Part shown: piece by piece, positions 25,198-33,571 of the stretch
How the letters are laid out: each line of letters opens with the position of its first letter
How positions within the stretch are numbered: the first letter of the stretch is position 1
From: Arthrobacter sp. S41
GTDB lineage: Bacteria; Actinomycetota; Actinomycetes; Actinomycetales; Micrococcaceae
NCBI RefSeq assembly: GCF_004320535.1
Contig: NZ_SIHY01000001.1
Location: 2,232,001 to 2,296,000 of the forward strand
Direction of reading: 5' to 3'
Length of the DNA: 64,000 nt
Notes under the pieces: generated by a model
Databases searched by the model: none
Told to the model about the DNA's origin: nothing
The model's input: the letters and a program-made list of their open reading frames with translations, nothing else
Made by a program: the position numbers and the translations under genes

Positions 25198-26205
25198 GTG
25201 GCAGCAGAACGCCAACGAGCGACCATCTATGACGTCGCCCAGGCCGCGGGTGTCTCCAAATCCCTCGTGTCTTTGGTGCTTCGCAACTCGCCCAGCGTTT
25301 CGGCCCCGCGCCGCGAGGCGGTGCTTGCCGCCATCAAGGAATTAAATTACCGCCCCAGCCAAGCCGCCACTGCCCTGGCCGGTGGTACCAGTCAGACCGT
25401 TGGTGTGGTTATCGATGACTACACTAACCTGTGGTTTGTTGAATTGCTGCGCGGCCTGCAGGAAGGGCTAAGTAGCGCCGGATTGCGCATCGCAGTCTCG
25501 GACCGCACGCTGAACGCGCACGTAGAATCCGATCCACTCGAAGGCTTCCTCAGTACACGGGTTGAGGCTTTGGTGCTCGCCACCGAGCCCACACCCGCCA
25601 TGCGCTTTCCTTCGCACGTTCCGGTGGTGGTGGCCGGTAACCGCGAAACCCAGGTGCCCGGAGCCGATGTCACCGCGAGCGATGACCAACTCGGTGCACG
25701 CCGCGCCATCGAGCATCTCATTTCGCTTGGGCACCAGCACATTGGTCACGTAGGTGGCGGTGGCGGTGCCTCAAGGCTCAGGCGCGCCGGATACCTGGAG
25801 GCCATGCAAGCCGCCGGGCTCAGCGCGCAGGTGATCACCACGAGCCCGCAAACCACCGAAGCCAGTGGTTATCAGGGCACTATTGAACTCTTAGATCAGG
25901 CTCCGGCCACAACCGCCATCTTGGCCGGCAACGATTCGATGGCCATGGGCGCCCTGGCCGCGGCCCGCGATCAGGGACTCTCGGTGCCCGAGGACTTATC
26001 GGTGATTGGTTACGATAACTCGCCACTATCCGACACGCATCTGTTGCGACTGACCACGATGGATAGCCGCAACCGCGATCTTGGGCTTCGTGTAGCGCAG
26101 CAAGTGATCTCTCGACTGGCTGATCCCAAGCGCGAGGCGCAAAGCGTTTCGATGGAGCCCACGCTGATTGAGCGTGGCACCTGCGCCGCACCTCGAACCC
26201 GCTAA
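25198..26205 (+). CDS. LacI-family transcriptional regulator
   Basis: This 335-residue regulator has HTH TIYDVAQAAGVSKSLVSLVL (about 9-28), then an effector-binding domain ending in DLSVIGYDNSPLSDTHLLRLTTMD. The start is GTG behind GGAGG. The recognition helix is identical in sequence to that of the LacI at 7089. It sits directly before the dehydrogenase/TIM-barrel pair, whose promoter contains the perfect palindrome at 26259; it is the natural repressor of that pair. Confidence 0.9.
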   Translation: MAAERQRATIYDVAQAAGVSKSLVSLVLRNSPSVSAPRREAVLAAIKELNYRPSQAATALAGGTSQTVGVVIDDYTNLWFVELLRGLQEGLSSAGLRIAVSDRTLNAHVESDPLEGFLSTRVEALVLATEPTPAMRFPSHVPVVVAGNRETQVPGADVTASDDQLGARRAIEHLISLGHQHIGHVGGGGGASRLRRAGYLEAMQAAGLSAQVITTSPQTTEASGYQGTIELLDQAPATTAILAGNDSMAMGALAAARDQGLSVPEDLSVIGYDNSPLSDTHLLRLTTMDSRNRDLGLRVAQQVISRLADPKREAQSVSMEPTLIERGTCAAPRTR

Positions 26206-26258
26206 ATAATTCTTCTCAGCCAACCACTTGACCGCCGTCCGGATTCGCCTTTACACTT

Positions 26259-26276
26259 TTTTGGAGCGCTCCAAAA
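26259..26276. promoter_or_regulatory. LacI operator
   Basis: TTTTGGAGCGCTCCAAAA is a perfect 18-bp palindrome 34 bp upstream of the dehydrogenase start. It matches the near-palindrome at 9371-9390. Confidence 0.75.
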
Positions 26277-26310
26277 TATTCCATGAACAACTTTCACACA
26301 GGAGAATTCC

Positions 26311-27483
26311 GTGACAAAAACCATCGGCATTGCCGTCATTGGCGCCGGCATGGCCGGGCTGTCCCACATCGCTGGATACCGCACTGCACCAACCTTCTAC
26401 AGCTCCGACTTGCCACCACTTCGCTACGTTGCCGTAGCTGATGTGAACACCGATCTCGCGGCCAAGGTCGCCAAGCGTTACGGCTACGAAAAGGCCCTCA
26501 GCTCCTGGCAAGAGGTGGCCGCAGATCCAGATATCGACGTGGTCTCAGTAGTTATTGCCAATCGTTTCCACCGCGAAGCAGTTGAGGGTCTACTGGCTGC
26601 CGGCAAGCACGTTTTGTGCGAAAAGCCGCTGGCTGACACCCTCGAAGAGGCCGAAGCAATGGCCCTCGCGGCCCGCAACGCCAACTCCGTGGCTCGCGTT
26701 GGTTTCACCTTCCGCCGCACCCCAGGCATCGCCACAATCCAGAACCTCATCGCCGATGGCACCCTGGGCAAGGTTCTACATTTCTCCGGCCGTTACTGGA
26801 CCGACTACGGTCACAACCCACAGGCCCCAATGAGCTGGCGCTTTAAGGGCAAGCCAGGCTCGGGCGCACTGGCCGATGTGGGAAGCCACTTGGCCTACGT
26901 GGCCGAATTCTTGGCTGGAGACATCCTCTCGGTCAGCGGCGGCCAGCTGAGCACCAGCATCACCGACCGCTTCCTTCCAGCCGGCGCCGTCACCGGCCAC
27001 GATCTGGCGGAACTCAGCGAGACTTCTGAGCCAGTGGAAAACGACGACTACGCAGCGTTCAGCGTTCAGTTCGCTGGAGCCTCGGGCAGCTTGGAAGTTT
27101 CCCGCGTGGCAGCCGGTCACCCCAACACACTGAATTTCGAGGTCTTTTGCGAAAAGGGCGCCGCACGCTTCAGCCAGCTGCGCCCCTCGGAAATCGAAAT
27201 CATGCTCACCGAGGGTCCCTCGGCAACCAACGGTTACCGCACCGTGAACCTCGGCTCGGAGCATGCCTACATCAGTGGCGGTCTACCAATGGACGCACCA
27301 GGTGTTGGCTTTGGCCAGAATGACGCCTTCGGCTACCAGGCCCGCGCCTTCCTCGACGAGGTCGCCGGCCTAGAGAACGCCCTTCCAACCAACGCATCAT
27401 TCGACGAGGGTGTGCACAATATGCAGATCCTGCAGGCGGTCGTGCAGTCCGCTACCCACGACGGAAAGAAGGTTTCGCTGTGA
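26311..27483 (+). CDS. Gfo/Idh/MocA oxidoreductase
   Basis: This 390-residue NAD(P)-dependent dehydrogenase has Rossmann motif VIGAGMAGLSHIAGY (about 9-23), EKP motif LCEKPLADT and catalytic block GSGALADVGSHLAYVAEFL. The start is GTG behind AGGAG. The stop overlaps the next gene by 4 nt. It belongs to the longer subfamily also seen at 8129. Pairs of such an oxidoreductase with a TIM barrel are known in C- and O-glycoside 3-keto degradation as well as inositol catabolism, so the substrate is open. Confidence 0.8.
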   Translation: MTKTIGIAVIGAGMAGLSHIAGYRTAPTFYSSDLPPLRYVAVADVNTDLAAKVAKRYGYEKALSSWQEVAADPDIDVVSVVIANRFHREAVEGLLAAGKHVLCEKPLADTLEEAEAMALAARNANSVARVGFTFRRTPGIATIQNLIADGTLGKVLHFSGRYWTDYGHNPQAPMSWRFKGKPGSGALADVGSHLAYVAEFLAGDILSVSGGQLSTSITDRFLPAGAVTGHDLAELSETSEPVENDDYAAFSVQFAGASGSLEVSRVAAGHPNTLNFEVFCEKGAARFSQLRPSEIEIMLTEGPSATNGYRTVNLGSEHAYISGGLPMDAPGVGFGQNDAFGYQARAFLDEVAGLENALPTNASFDEGVHNMQILQAVVQSATHDGKKVSL

Positions 27484-28496
27484 AACTCGGTGTCTACAAC
27501 GCAATCCTCCACAGCCACCCGCTGACCGAAGCACTCAAGGTCATAGCCGACCAAGGGCTCACCGGAGTTGAGCTGAACACTGGCGGTTTCTTGCCACCAG
27601 TACACGTGCCAAATATCGATGAGATCTTAGAATCCGATGACGCTCGTGATGCTTTCCTCGCTCAATTTGAAGGCACCGGCGTGGAAATTTACGGACTGAA
27701 TTGCAACGGCAACCCGCTGCACCCCAACCGTGAAATCGGCGAAAAGCACGCCGAGGACATCCGCCGCTCCATCAAGTTGGCGGCTCGCCTAGGTCAGACT
27801 CGTGTGGTCACCATGTCCGGACTGCCCGCTGGAGAGCACAACGGCACCAACCCAAACTGGGTAGTTAATGCCTGGAATTCGGCAGCCTTGGACCAGTTGG
27901 ACTACCAATTCGGGATCGCTGCTCAATTTTGGAAAGAAATCGACGAGCTGGCTGTTGCCCACGGAGTGAAGGTCGCCTTGGAGCTGCACCCGCAGAACCT
28001 GGTCTTTAACCCTGCAAGCTTCCGCGAGCTACTTAAGCGCGCTGGAACCAGCAACATCGGCATTGAACTAGATGCCTCACACCTGTTCTGGCAGCAGATG
28101 GATCCGGTGGCCGTTGTCCGTGACCTCGGCCAGTGGGTCTTCCACGCAGCGGCCAAGGATGTGCGCATCAACGCCAATGCCGCGGTTCAGGGCGTGCTGG
28201 ATAACAGCTTCCGCAAGTTGGGCGAAGATGAGCCCCGCACCAACCTCGGTGGCGACGAGTGGGCTAACGAGTGGCCAAAGAACTCAGCCTGGGACTTTGT
28301 GGCCTTGGGCAAGGGACATGACACCGCGTTCTGGACCGAATTCCTGCGTGCTTTGCACGAGGTGGATCCAGAAATGATGGTGAACATCGAACACGAGGAC
28401 ACCGAACTCGGTGCCGTTGAGGGGCTGGAAGTAGCGGCCAAGGTGCTGATCGAGGCCGACGCAGCCCTAGAAGCCTCGCTGACCAAAGCTTCTTAA
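27480..28496 (+). CDS. Xylose-isomerase-like TIM barrel (sugar phosphate isomerase/epimerase)
   Basis: This 338-residue member of the xylose-isomerase-like superfamily is longer than the other barrels here. Metal ligands are expected in VALELHPQNL, IGIELDASHLFW, VFHAAAKDV and MVNIEHEDTE. The start is GTG, coupled to the preceding dehydrogenase (GTGA overlap). An insertion around NSFRKLGEDEPRTNLGG before the C-terminal Glu segment sets it apart from IolE and IolH. It probably rearranges or eliminates from the keto-product made by its partner. Confidence 0.75.
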   Translation: MKLGVYNAILHSHPLTEALKVIADQGLTGVELNTGGFLPPVHVPNIDEILESDDARDAFLAQFEGTGVEIYGLNCNGNPLHPNREIGEKHAEDIRRSIKLAARLGQTRVVTMSGLPAGEHNGTNPNWVVNAWNSAALDQLDYQFGIAAQFWKEIDELAVAHGVKVALELHPQNLVFNPASFRELLKRAGTSNIGIELDASHLFWQQMDPVAVVRDLGQWVFHAAAKDVRINANAAVQGVLDNSFRKLGEDEPRTNLGGDEWANEWPKNSAWDFVALGKGHDTAFWTEFLRALHEVDPEMMVNIEHEDTELGAVEGLEVAAKVLIEADAALEASLTKAS

Positions 28497-28588
28497 TAAC
28501 CTTTCGCTGGCATCGAGTAGGCGGGGGTGTCTAGCCCCCGCCTCTCACACCACCGGACATGCGGGCCCGCATCCGGCGGTTCGCCAAG

Positions 28589-29998
28589 TCACTGAAAACG
28601 ATCCCAAGCACGGCGAAGGAACAGCACACCCAACTCCTCCCAATATGAAGTTGGCAAGGCACGATGAAGAATCGGGGACTTCGCCACACGCCAATACGCA
28701 CGTGAACTGTTTCCCCACTGGTAAGCCTTATCCTTGACAATCCCCAGACGGCGAAGATTCGCCACCCGAGTACGAGGACGCTTCCATTCAACCCAACGGA
28801 TCTGACGCAACCGACGTCTAAACCATTGATCGAGTGTGGCAAATTTATCCGCCGTCATCGACAACCGGAAATAACCCATCCAACCCCGAACAAAACGATT
28901 CAACTGCTCGATACGGTACTCCATCGACACACTCCACCGCCGAGAAGTCAACCTCCGAATCCGCTCCTTCATGCGTATCCACGCCTTCGGAGCAACCCTG
29001 ATCCTGACCTTCGAACCTTTGACGAAGTAGAAACCAAAACCCAGCAACGTTGCAACACTCGCCGGATTGATCACTGATTTCTGCCGATTAACCTTCAACT
29101 TCAGGCGCTGTTCAAGGACTTTCGTCGCCTGATCCAACACCCGTTCGGCAGCACGTTTCGACTTCACAAAAATTCTGATGTCATCGGCATACCGCACAAA
29201 ACGGTGATCCCTCGACCAGAACTCCTGATCAAAATCATCCAACATGATGTTCGAGAGCAACGGCGATAAAGGCGACCCCTGCGGAGTGCCCTCCACCGTT
29301 TCCCGACGAACACCCTGCGCCATGATCCCAGCCGTCAAATACTTCCGAACAAGCTTCAGAACCCGCTTGTCTTTCACCTTCCGCGCAATCCTGGACATCA
29401 GCACGTCATGGTTCACCCGATCAAAGAATGCATCCAGATCAACCTCCACAACCCACCGATACCCCTGCTCAATAACCTTACGAGCCATCGAAGCAGCGCC
29501 ATGGGCGCTTTTGCCCTGCCGAAATCCATAAGACATCGGTGCGAACCCCTCATCGAAAATCGGGGAAAGCACTTGCGCGAGAGCCTGCTGAATCAACCGA
29601 TCCAACACAGACGGAACACCCAGCATCCGTTCCCCACCATCAGGCTTCGGAATCATCACCTGACGCACCGGCAACGGCGCATACGTTCCAGCATCAAGCG
29701 ACTTCCGAGTCTCGATCCAATGCTCACGGCACCAATCACGCAATTCATGCGCTTCAAGCCCATCAACACCAGCAGAACCCTTATTCCGCTCAACACGTTT
29801 CAATGCAATCAACAAATTACCTCGCGAGAACACTTGCTCCCACAGATCAACTTGTTGATCCCTGATGTCTTTCCCATCAGCCGCCGGCTCAACGCTACAC
29901 GCAAGAAAATACTCTCCCGGATTCACCGGTACCATCCCCTCTCTGCCCCACCACGTCCGTGGGTTTTCTGCGATAATCATGTGAGCACGAGAACTCAT
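28589..29998 (-). CDS. ltrA: Group II intron reverse transcriptase/maturase
   Basis: This protein of about 469 residues promotes splicing and retrohoming of the intron that encodes it. RT motifs include RMLGVPSVLDRLIQQAL, PMSYGFRQGKSAHGA, WVVEVDLDAFFDRVNHD, EGTPQGSPLSPLLSNI and catalytic RYADD. The maturase (GIIM) segment is YRIEQLNRFVRGWMGYFRL. The chain ends at RRAWDRFQ without an HNH endonuclease domain, as in class C introns. The exact start is uncertain; an internal Met before VPVNPGEYF (about residue 22) is an alternative. Confidence 0.92.
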   Translation of the reverse strand: MSSRAHMIIAENPRTWWGREGMVPVNPGEYFLACSVEPAADGKDIRDQQVDLWEQVFSRGNLLIALKRVERNKGSAGVDGLEAHELRDWCREHWIETRKSLDAGTYAPLPVRQVMIPKPDGGERMLGVPSVLDRLIQQALAQVLSPIFDEGFAPMSYGFRQGKSAHGAASMARKVIEQGYRWVVEVDLDAFFDRVNHDVLMSRIARKVKDKRVLKLVRKYLTAGIMAQGVRRETVEGTPQGSPLSPLLSNIMLDDFDQEFWSRDHRFVRYADDIRIFVKSKRAAERVLDQATKVLEQRLKLKVNRQKSVINPASVATLLGFGFYFVKGSKVRIRVAPKAWIRMKERIRRLTSRRWSVSMEYRIEQLNRFVRGWMGYFRLSMTADKFATLDQWFRRRLRQIRWVEWKRPRTRVANLRRLGIVKDKAYQWGNSSRAYWRVAKSPILHRALPTSYWEELGVLFLRRAWDRFQ

Positions 29999-30472
29999 GC
30001 TTCAGTCCATCAATTCCCAGCGTTCAGCCCTTCCCTGCCTCCCTCATCAACCACAATGGGTCTCAGGCAAACGATCAGGTTCCTCACCCGACGCGATTCC
30101 TAGGCAGGTACTATGACCTCTGCTGACTTCTGCCCCATCAGTTACTGACCTCTCGGCCAGAACCGCCCCACTCAGTCAGAAGACAGGTGGTGCACTGGGA
30201 CAGACCTCCCCAGATAAGAGCATTCACTTTCTCCCTGCGCCCGCCACATATACACATCTGCCGTTTCGATGGAGCGGGCTTCACCATCTTGCGCTGGCTT
30301 ACCCCGACAGACATGCCTCACATGTGATTCGTGTTCCTCGGTGCAGAGGTTTGCCTCCGGCTTCCTTCCCACCCCACCTCGCGGTGACGCAGTTGCCTTC
30401 AGCTAGGCCTTAAACCATCTTCCCGGCCAGAGGACTTTCACCTCCAAGTAAATGCCCATGCTGGGCGTACAC
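29999..30472 (-). ncRNA. Group II intron 5' ribozyme region (domains I-IV part)
   Basis: 474 nt between the intron 5' end and the reverse transcriptase frame. They contain CTTGGAGGTGAAAGTCCTC close to the 5' end, a conserved-looking group II segment. No separate protein gene is supported here. Confidence 0.7.
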
Positions 30473-30513
30473 AAAGAAGCCCGGAATTCACGTGGTGAAT
30501 TCCGGGCTTCTTT
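30473..30513 (-). terminator. Terminator of the nitroreductase gene; intron target
   Basis: Perfect 19-bp arms (AAAGAAGCCCGGAATTCAC and complement) with a 3-nt loop. It lies 10 bp beyond the nitroreductase stop. The group II intron starts at the next base. Confidence 0.9.
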
Positions 30514-30523
30514 GCGTCTGTAC

Positions 30524-31129
30524 TTAGACGGTGCGAACTACGTTTTCGTAGCCAAAGCGAGCCTTTGGTGCACCGATTTCGCCTTCGGCTGGCTGACCAA
30601 TGTTGACTACAAGGAAGCTCTTCTGGTCACCTTCCGGGAAGAAGGAAGCGTCGATAGCCGAGAAGTTAGCACCGGTCATTGGGCCCACTGCGAAGCCAAG
30701 GCTACGTGCGGCCAGCAAGAAGTAGCCTGCCTGCAGGTGAGCGTTGTTGTTGCCGGTAGCGGCGGTGAAGTCAGCGTCTGCGTCGTACATGGCCTTAGGG
30801 GCGTTGTAGCCTGGCAGGAAGTTGTCCCACTGTTCGTGCCATGCGGTGTCGTAGCTGAGGATTGCTACCAGTGGAGCGGCGGCGGTCTTGGCCTGGTTAC
30901 CGTGAGCCATAGCGTCAACCAAGGTGGCGCGTGCTTCAGCCGAACGTACGTAGGTCACGCGAAGTGGCTGGGAGTTGAAGGCGGTTGGGCCGAACTTTGC
31001 CAGTTCGTAGATCTCCTGCGCCTGAGCTTCGGTGACTTCACCGGTGAATGCGTTTGCGGTGCGGGCTTCGCCAAAGATGGTGTTGATGGTCGCTGAGTCG
31101 ACCTGGTTTTCCTGGGATGCAACAGTCAT
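30524..31129 (-). CDS. RutE-like nitroreductase (malonic semialdehyde reductase type)
   Basis: This 201-residue flavin-dependent oxidoreductase of the nitroreductase fold belongs to the RutE/HadB branch: ARTANAFTGEV, KFGPTAFNSQPLRV, YFLLAARSLGFAVGPMTGAN and FLVVNIGQP. RutE reduces malonic semialdehyde to 3-hydroxypropionate. That is of interest because inositol breakdown also yields malonic semialdehyde, but no rut genes are nearby and the role is inferred. The start is ATG at 31129 behind AAAGGT; an upstream extension of 25 codons has no good ribosome site. Confidence 0.8.
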   Translation of the reverse strand: MTVASQENQVDSATINTIFGEARTANAFTGEVTEAQAQEIYELAKFGPTAFNSQPLRVTYVRSAEARATLVDAMAHGNQAKTAAAPLVAILSYDTAWHEQWDNFLPGYNAPKAMYDADADFTAATGNNNAHLQAGYFLLAARSLGFAVGPMTGANFSAIDASFFPEGDQKSFLVVNIGQPAEGEIGAPKARFGYENVVRTV

Positions 31130-31278
31130 GAGATGACCTTTCGGTTCGGCCCGCGCGCCGGGCATTGGGCCGGTACCGGACAGAGGATCTTGTCTACCGT
31201 GCACAACCAGCTGAGCTGATCACTCATTCCGCGAACTATTGTGTTTTGCAACACACCGCTAGGGCCTGCGCCCTACGG

Positions 31279-32484
31279 TTAGGGTGAAAGCGGCGTCTGT
31301 CCTGAACGAACTAAACGGCGGTGCACTAGCGCGCAGGCAATCGAGCACAGCGCGATAAACACACCAAAGTACGTCACCGCCATTGATTCGCCGCTGAGCT
31401 GACCAACCCAGCCAAGCCCTAAAGCACCCAGAGCAGTCAGCGCATAACCGAGCACCCAGAAGGCCGAACTGGCGCTGGCTCGGTGGCGCAATTCAATACG
31501 CCGCAAAACAATGGATAACCCGACCGGGAACAATGCCCCGTGACTAAAGCCAGCAACCAAGAGACCCAGCAGATAGATGCCAACGCCTAGATGCCCATCC
31601 ACTCTCGGCGCCAGCGCGATGAACACCGTGCCAACAGCCAGCCCAGCAAAACCGAGATGAACTTTCTGGGCCACCAGCTTCCCGCCAATTTTCTGACCCG
31701 CCGTGGTGGCGACAAAAATCAACGAACCAATCAAACCCAATAACCGCAGGTCCGTAATGCCGAAGGCGCGGACCACCAGGATGGATGTCATTGCGGTGCA
31801 ACCACCCATCACCGCGAAGCCTAGGGTCATCAATCCGCCGACACAGTAATCACGTAACGCGAAGCGGGGCACCAGCGGAAGGGTGAGCTTCAGTCGGTTT
31901 GATCGGTGCACCACGCTGTCGGGAATCACGCTCAAAGCGACGATGCACAACCCAGAAAGCACCGCATGAACGCTGAAGGCGATCATTGGAACTGCGGGGA
32001 AAAAGTAGGTCAAAAAGGCAGCCAGCGCCGGGCCGCTGCCAAGCCCCACCATATTGGCAACGCTGGAAATACTTGCGCCTCGTGCCGAGCTAGAAACCAA
32101 GTCAGTCAGATACGCGGTGGCCGTACCGGTCACCAATCCGGCACAGATACCGGAGAAGATGCGGGCAATAAAAAGCATGGGTGCATCGGTGGCCGTGGCA
32201 TAAAGAATCCCGCTCGCAGCCGAGGCCAACAGCCCAAAAATCATGACCGGTTTGCGGCCTATGGCATCGGATAATGAACCAAAGACACACAGTACGGCGA
32301 GCACGACAACGGCATAAATAGCAAAGAGTTGAGTTGAGGCAGCGGTGCTCAGACCGTATTCATCTTGCAGGGTTGGATACAGCGCGGTGGGCATAGTGGT
32401 GCCACACATGGCGACCGCATAGGTCACCAAGACCAAAGGTAAGGACCAACCCCGAGCTCGGTTTGGCAAAGCAGGCCGCATCAC
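31279..32484 (-). CDS. MFS efflux-type transporter
   Basis: This 401-residue, 12-TM major facilitator has motif A SLSDAIGRKPVMIFG (about 68-82) and ARIFSGICAGLVTGTATAYLTDL in TM4. It resembles drug or metabolite exporters more than the sugar porters of this window. The start is GTG 32484 or ATG 32481. An inverted repeat (32499-32521) just upstream suggests control by a dimeric regulator. Substrate unknown. Confidence 0.8.
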   Translation of the reverse strand: MMRPALPNRARGWSLPLVLVTYAVAMCGTTMPTALYPTLQDEYGLSTAASTQLFAIYAVVVLAVLCVFGSLSDAIGRKPVMIFGLLASAASGILYATATDAPMLFIARIFSGICAGLVTGTATAYLTDLVSSSARGASISSVANMVGLGSGPALAAFLTYFFPAVPMIAFSVHAVLSGLCIVALSVIPDSVVHRSNRLKLTLPLVPRFALRDYCVGGLMTLGFAVMGGCTAMTSILVVRAFGITDLRLLGLIGSLIFVATTAGQKIGGKLVAQKVHLGFAGLAVGTVFIALAPRVDGHLGVGIYLLGLLVAGFSHGALFPVGLSIVLRRIELRHRASASSAFWVLGYALTALGALGLGWVGQLSGESMAVTYFGVFIALCSIACALVHRRLVRSGQTPLSP

Positions 32485-32498
32485 GCCAATACCTCGCT

Positions 32499-32521
32499 CT
32501 CATGTTGCCTAACAACATGAG
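32499..32521. promoter_or_regulatory. Operator-like inverted repeat
   Basis: CTCATGTTG-5 nt-CAACATGAG, with TTGCCTAACAA at its core, lies 15 bp upstream of the MFS start. The form resembles MarR-type operators, but no such regulator gene is adjacent. Confidence 0.5.
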
Positions 32522-32556
32522 CCTAGATAAGACCTAATGTCCTGTCAATGTTTTCA

Positions 32557-33519
32557 CTATTGTTGCTGATTAAACCGAGCTAGGTCAGCGGCTCCGATCA
32601 GGCCCGCTGCAGGGCCCAATTCGGCTTGTTTGATCTTTGCAAAGGGGCGGTATCCCCTACCGGAAAGCGAACGGCGGTAGGTTTCTTCGGCCGTGGCAAC
32701 CAGCTGCTTAGAGGCAGTACCTAAGCCACCACCGATAACAATGGTTCCAGGATCCAATACGGAAGCCAGGTTGGAAATACCCAAGCCCAGCCATTCCCCC
32801 ATATCTGTAATCAGGTCGCTGCAGGCAGGATCACCTTCCGCAGCCAGGCGAGTCACCGCGACGCCGGTGACGGCCTCCGGGTTATCGCCCACCGCTTCGC
32901 GCAGGCGGAAGGCCACCGGCGACTTACTGCGCACCAGCTCGGCTCCTTCGCGGCCTAGCGCGTTGCCTGAGGCGTACTGTTCCCAGCATCCTCGGTTACC
33001 GCAAGCGCAACGATGACCGCCGGGAACTATCACCTGATGGCCAAATTCGCCGGCAATGCCCGACTTACCTCGGTGGATTTGGCCTCCAAGGATCACCGCA
33101 CCGCCGATGCCGGTTCCCAGAGTCAGGCACACCATGTCGCTTTCTCCGCGGCCAGCACCAAATCGGTGCTCGGCCCAGCCAGCGGCATCAGCATCATTAA
33201 CGAGGGTGATTTCGTGACCCACTAATTGCATCAAGCGGTCCCGCACTGGCTCATTGCGCCACGACAAGTGCGGGCTAAAGAGTACGTTTTGTCCCTTACG
33301 GTCCATCCATCCGGCAGCCCCGATACCTACTGGCAACCCTTCGTCATCGTCAGAGAGCTCCCGAATGACCTCGGCCAGGGCACGCTCAATGCCGGCTACG
33401 TCATGATTAGGGGTCTCACGATAGATCTGACCGGAGACAGTTCCTGCTTCATCCACGAGGGCTGCAAGAATTTTGGTGCCACCGATATCAACGCCGATGG
33501 AAAGATTTGCTGGACTCAC
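32557..33519 (-). CDS. ROK-family sugar kinase (glucokinase-like)
   Basis: This 320-residue ATP-dependent hexose kinase has phosphate-binding DIGGTK (about 11-16), catalytic Asp in LVNDADAAGWAE, TLGTGIGGAVI and the ROK zinc motif CACGNRGCWEQYASG (about 172-186). The most likely role is phosphorylation of glucose released from galactosides or other sugars by nearby hydrolases. N-acetylglucosamine or another sugar cannot be excluded. The start is GTG. It is followed at 33572 by a LacI gene of the same orientation, upstream in transcription. Confidence 0.85.
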   Translation of the reverse strand: MSPANLSIGVDIGGTKILAALVDEAGTVSGQIYRETPNHDVAGIERALAEVIRELSDDDEGLPVGIGAAGWMDRKGQNVLFSPHLSWRNEPVRDRLMQLVGHEITLVNDADAAGWAEHRFGAGRGESDMVCLTLGTGIGGAVILGGQIHRGKSGIAGEFGHQVIVPGGHRCACGNRGCWEQYASGNALGREGAELVRSKSPVAFRLREAVGDNPEAVTGVAVTRLAAEGDPACSDLITDMGEWLGLGISNLASVLDPGTIVIGGGLGTASKQLVATAEETYRRSLSGRGYRPFAKIKQAELGPAAGLIGAADLARFNQQQ

Positions 33520-33571
33520 AATTTTCCAGCTTAGACCCTATAGCGATATCCGGGGATCAAATGTGCTGTGC

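Larger units (their letters stand above)
28512..30472 (-). mobile_element. Group II intron (class C type), complete
   Basis: On the minus strand the intron begins GTGTACGCCCAGCATGGGC at 30472, a typical group II 5' end. It ends after a domain V/VI region (domain V about 28549-28582, with CCGGATGCGGGC and GCATGTCCGG; domain VI hairpin 28520-28542) at CCTACTCGAT, 28512. The total is about 1.96 kb. It carries one reverse transcriptase without endonuclease domain. The 5' exon is a perfect terminator hairpin (30473-30513), the classic target of class C introns. Boundaries are read by eye and may be off by a few bases. Confidence 0.85.

Noticed and set aside
28520-28542. GGCGGGGG/CCCCCGCC hairpin as a terminator of the TIM-barrel gene
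   Set aside because: It lacks a T-run on the plus strand and fits domain VI at the 3' end of the group II intron.
29408-30103. 231-codon plus-strand frame across the intron
   Set aside because: Antisense to the reverse transcriptase and to ribozyme sequence, with no protein features.
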